NCBI GenBank assembly: GCA_949282835.1
Contig: CASDQU010000103.1
Span: 1-14,945 of the forward strand
Reading direction: 5' to 3'
Source of the DNA: an uncultured Bacillota bacterium
GTDB taxonomy: Bacteria > Bacillota > Clostridia > Christensenellales > UBA1242
Length of the DNA: 14,945 nucleotides
In this document: piece after piece, positions 14,885-14,945 of the stretch
Layout of the letters: the number at the start of each line of letters is the position of its first letter
Numbering within the stretch: the stretch's first letter is position 1
Made by a program: the position numbers and the translations under genes
Notes under the pieces: model-generated
What the model saw: the letters and a program-made list of their open reading frames with translations, nothing else
Told to the model about the DNA's origin: nothing
Databases searched by the model: none

Positions 14885-14945
14885 TGGAGCGGAAGACGGG
14901 ATTCGAACCCGCGACATTTGCCTTGGCAAGGCAACGCTCTACCAC
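14885..14945 (-). tRNA. tRNA-Gly(GCC), partial at window edge
   Basis: The 3' 61 bases of a minus-strand tRNA: CCA at 14885-14887, discriminator T, acceptor 3' strand CTTCCGC, T-arm GCGGG-TTCGAAT-CCCGT, anticodon stem TTGCC/GGCAA with loop TTGCCAA (anticodon GCC). The D-arm and 5' acceptor strand run past the window end. Confidence 0.93.

Noticed and set aside
14744..14929. Minus-strand 61-codon frame over tRNA-Cys and tRNA-Gly
   Set aside because: It is entirely covered by two tRNA genes and their spacer, with no ribosome site.
14885..14945. tRNA-Ala with anticodon GGC on a tRNA-Gly body
   Set aside because: This was a strand-reading slip. The true minus-strand loop is TTGCCAA, anticodon GCC, an ordinary tRNA-Gly.

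Overview
The window is strongly A+T-rich chromosomal DNA. It suggests an anaerobic, low-GC Firmicutes (Clostridia-like, probably uncultured) bacterium using the standard bacterial code: TGG codes Trp, and TGA, TAA and TAG all end genes. The evidence is a single-chain pyruvate:ferredoxin oxidoreductase, consensus sigma-A promoters (TTGAxx, about 17 bp, TATAAT, often with a TG extension), strong AGGAGG ribosome sites, an SbcD/YhaN-like pair, and a tRNA-Gly/Cys/Leu cluster with encoded CCA.

Layout. Positions 1-80 contain only A and T. nifJ (108-3344, minus) follows, ending in its own terminator and divergent from truA (3526-4263, plus). On the plus strand come alaS (an unusually short form), a membrane-anchored DUF4097-type beta-repeat protein, an operon of an SbcD-like nuclease, a short YhaN/SbcC-like ATPase with two membrane segments and a YgjV-GNAT fusion protein, a MerR-family regulator with a MerR-type operator-promoter, and a stand-alone prephenate-dehydratase-like protein. 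Most genes have their own recognisable promoter. truA and the dehydratase-like gene appear to be leaderless.

The last 1.3 kb is minus-strand and disturbed. An HD-domain nucleotidase remnant (13646 to about 14110) has lost its 5' end. Next to it lies about 560 bp of degenerate repeats derived from one tRNA-Leu(UAA) gene: a large fold-back, two 3'-end repeat units in which the T-arm is inverted, one intact tRNA-Leu, and a broken 5' copy with a hairpin in its D-arm. The same 11-bp hairpin occurs in all three defective copies and not in the intact one. tRNA-Cys(GCA) and a partial tRNA-Gly(GCC) close the window.

The two most interesting observations are this rearranged tRNA-Leu/hairpin array, and a strong in-frame internal ribosome site in the MerR gene. 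That site would release the C-terminal domain as a separate protein, resembling the TipAL/TipAS arrangement of Streptomyces. All family names are read by eye from motifs; no database search was possible.
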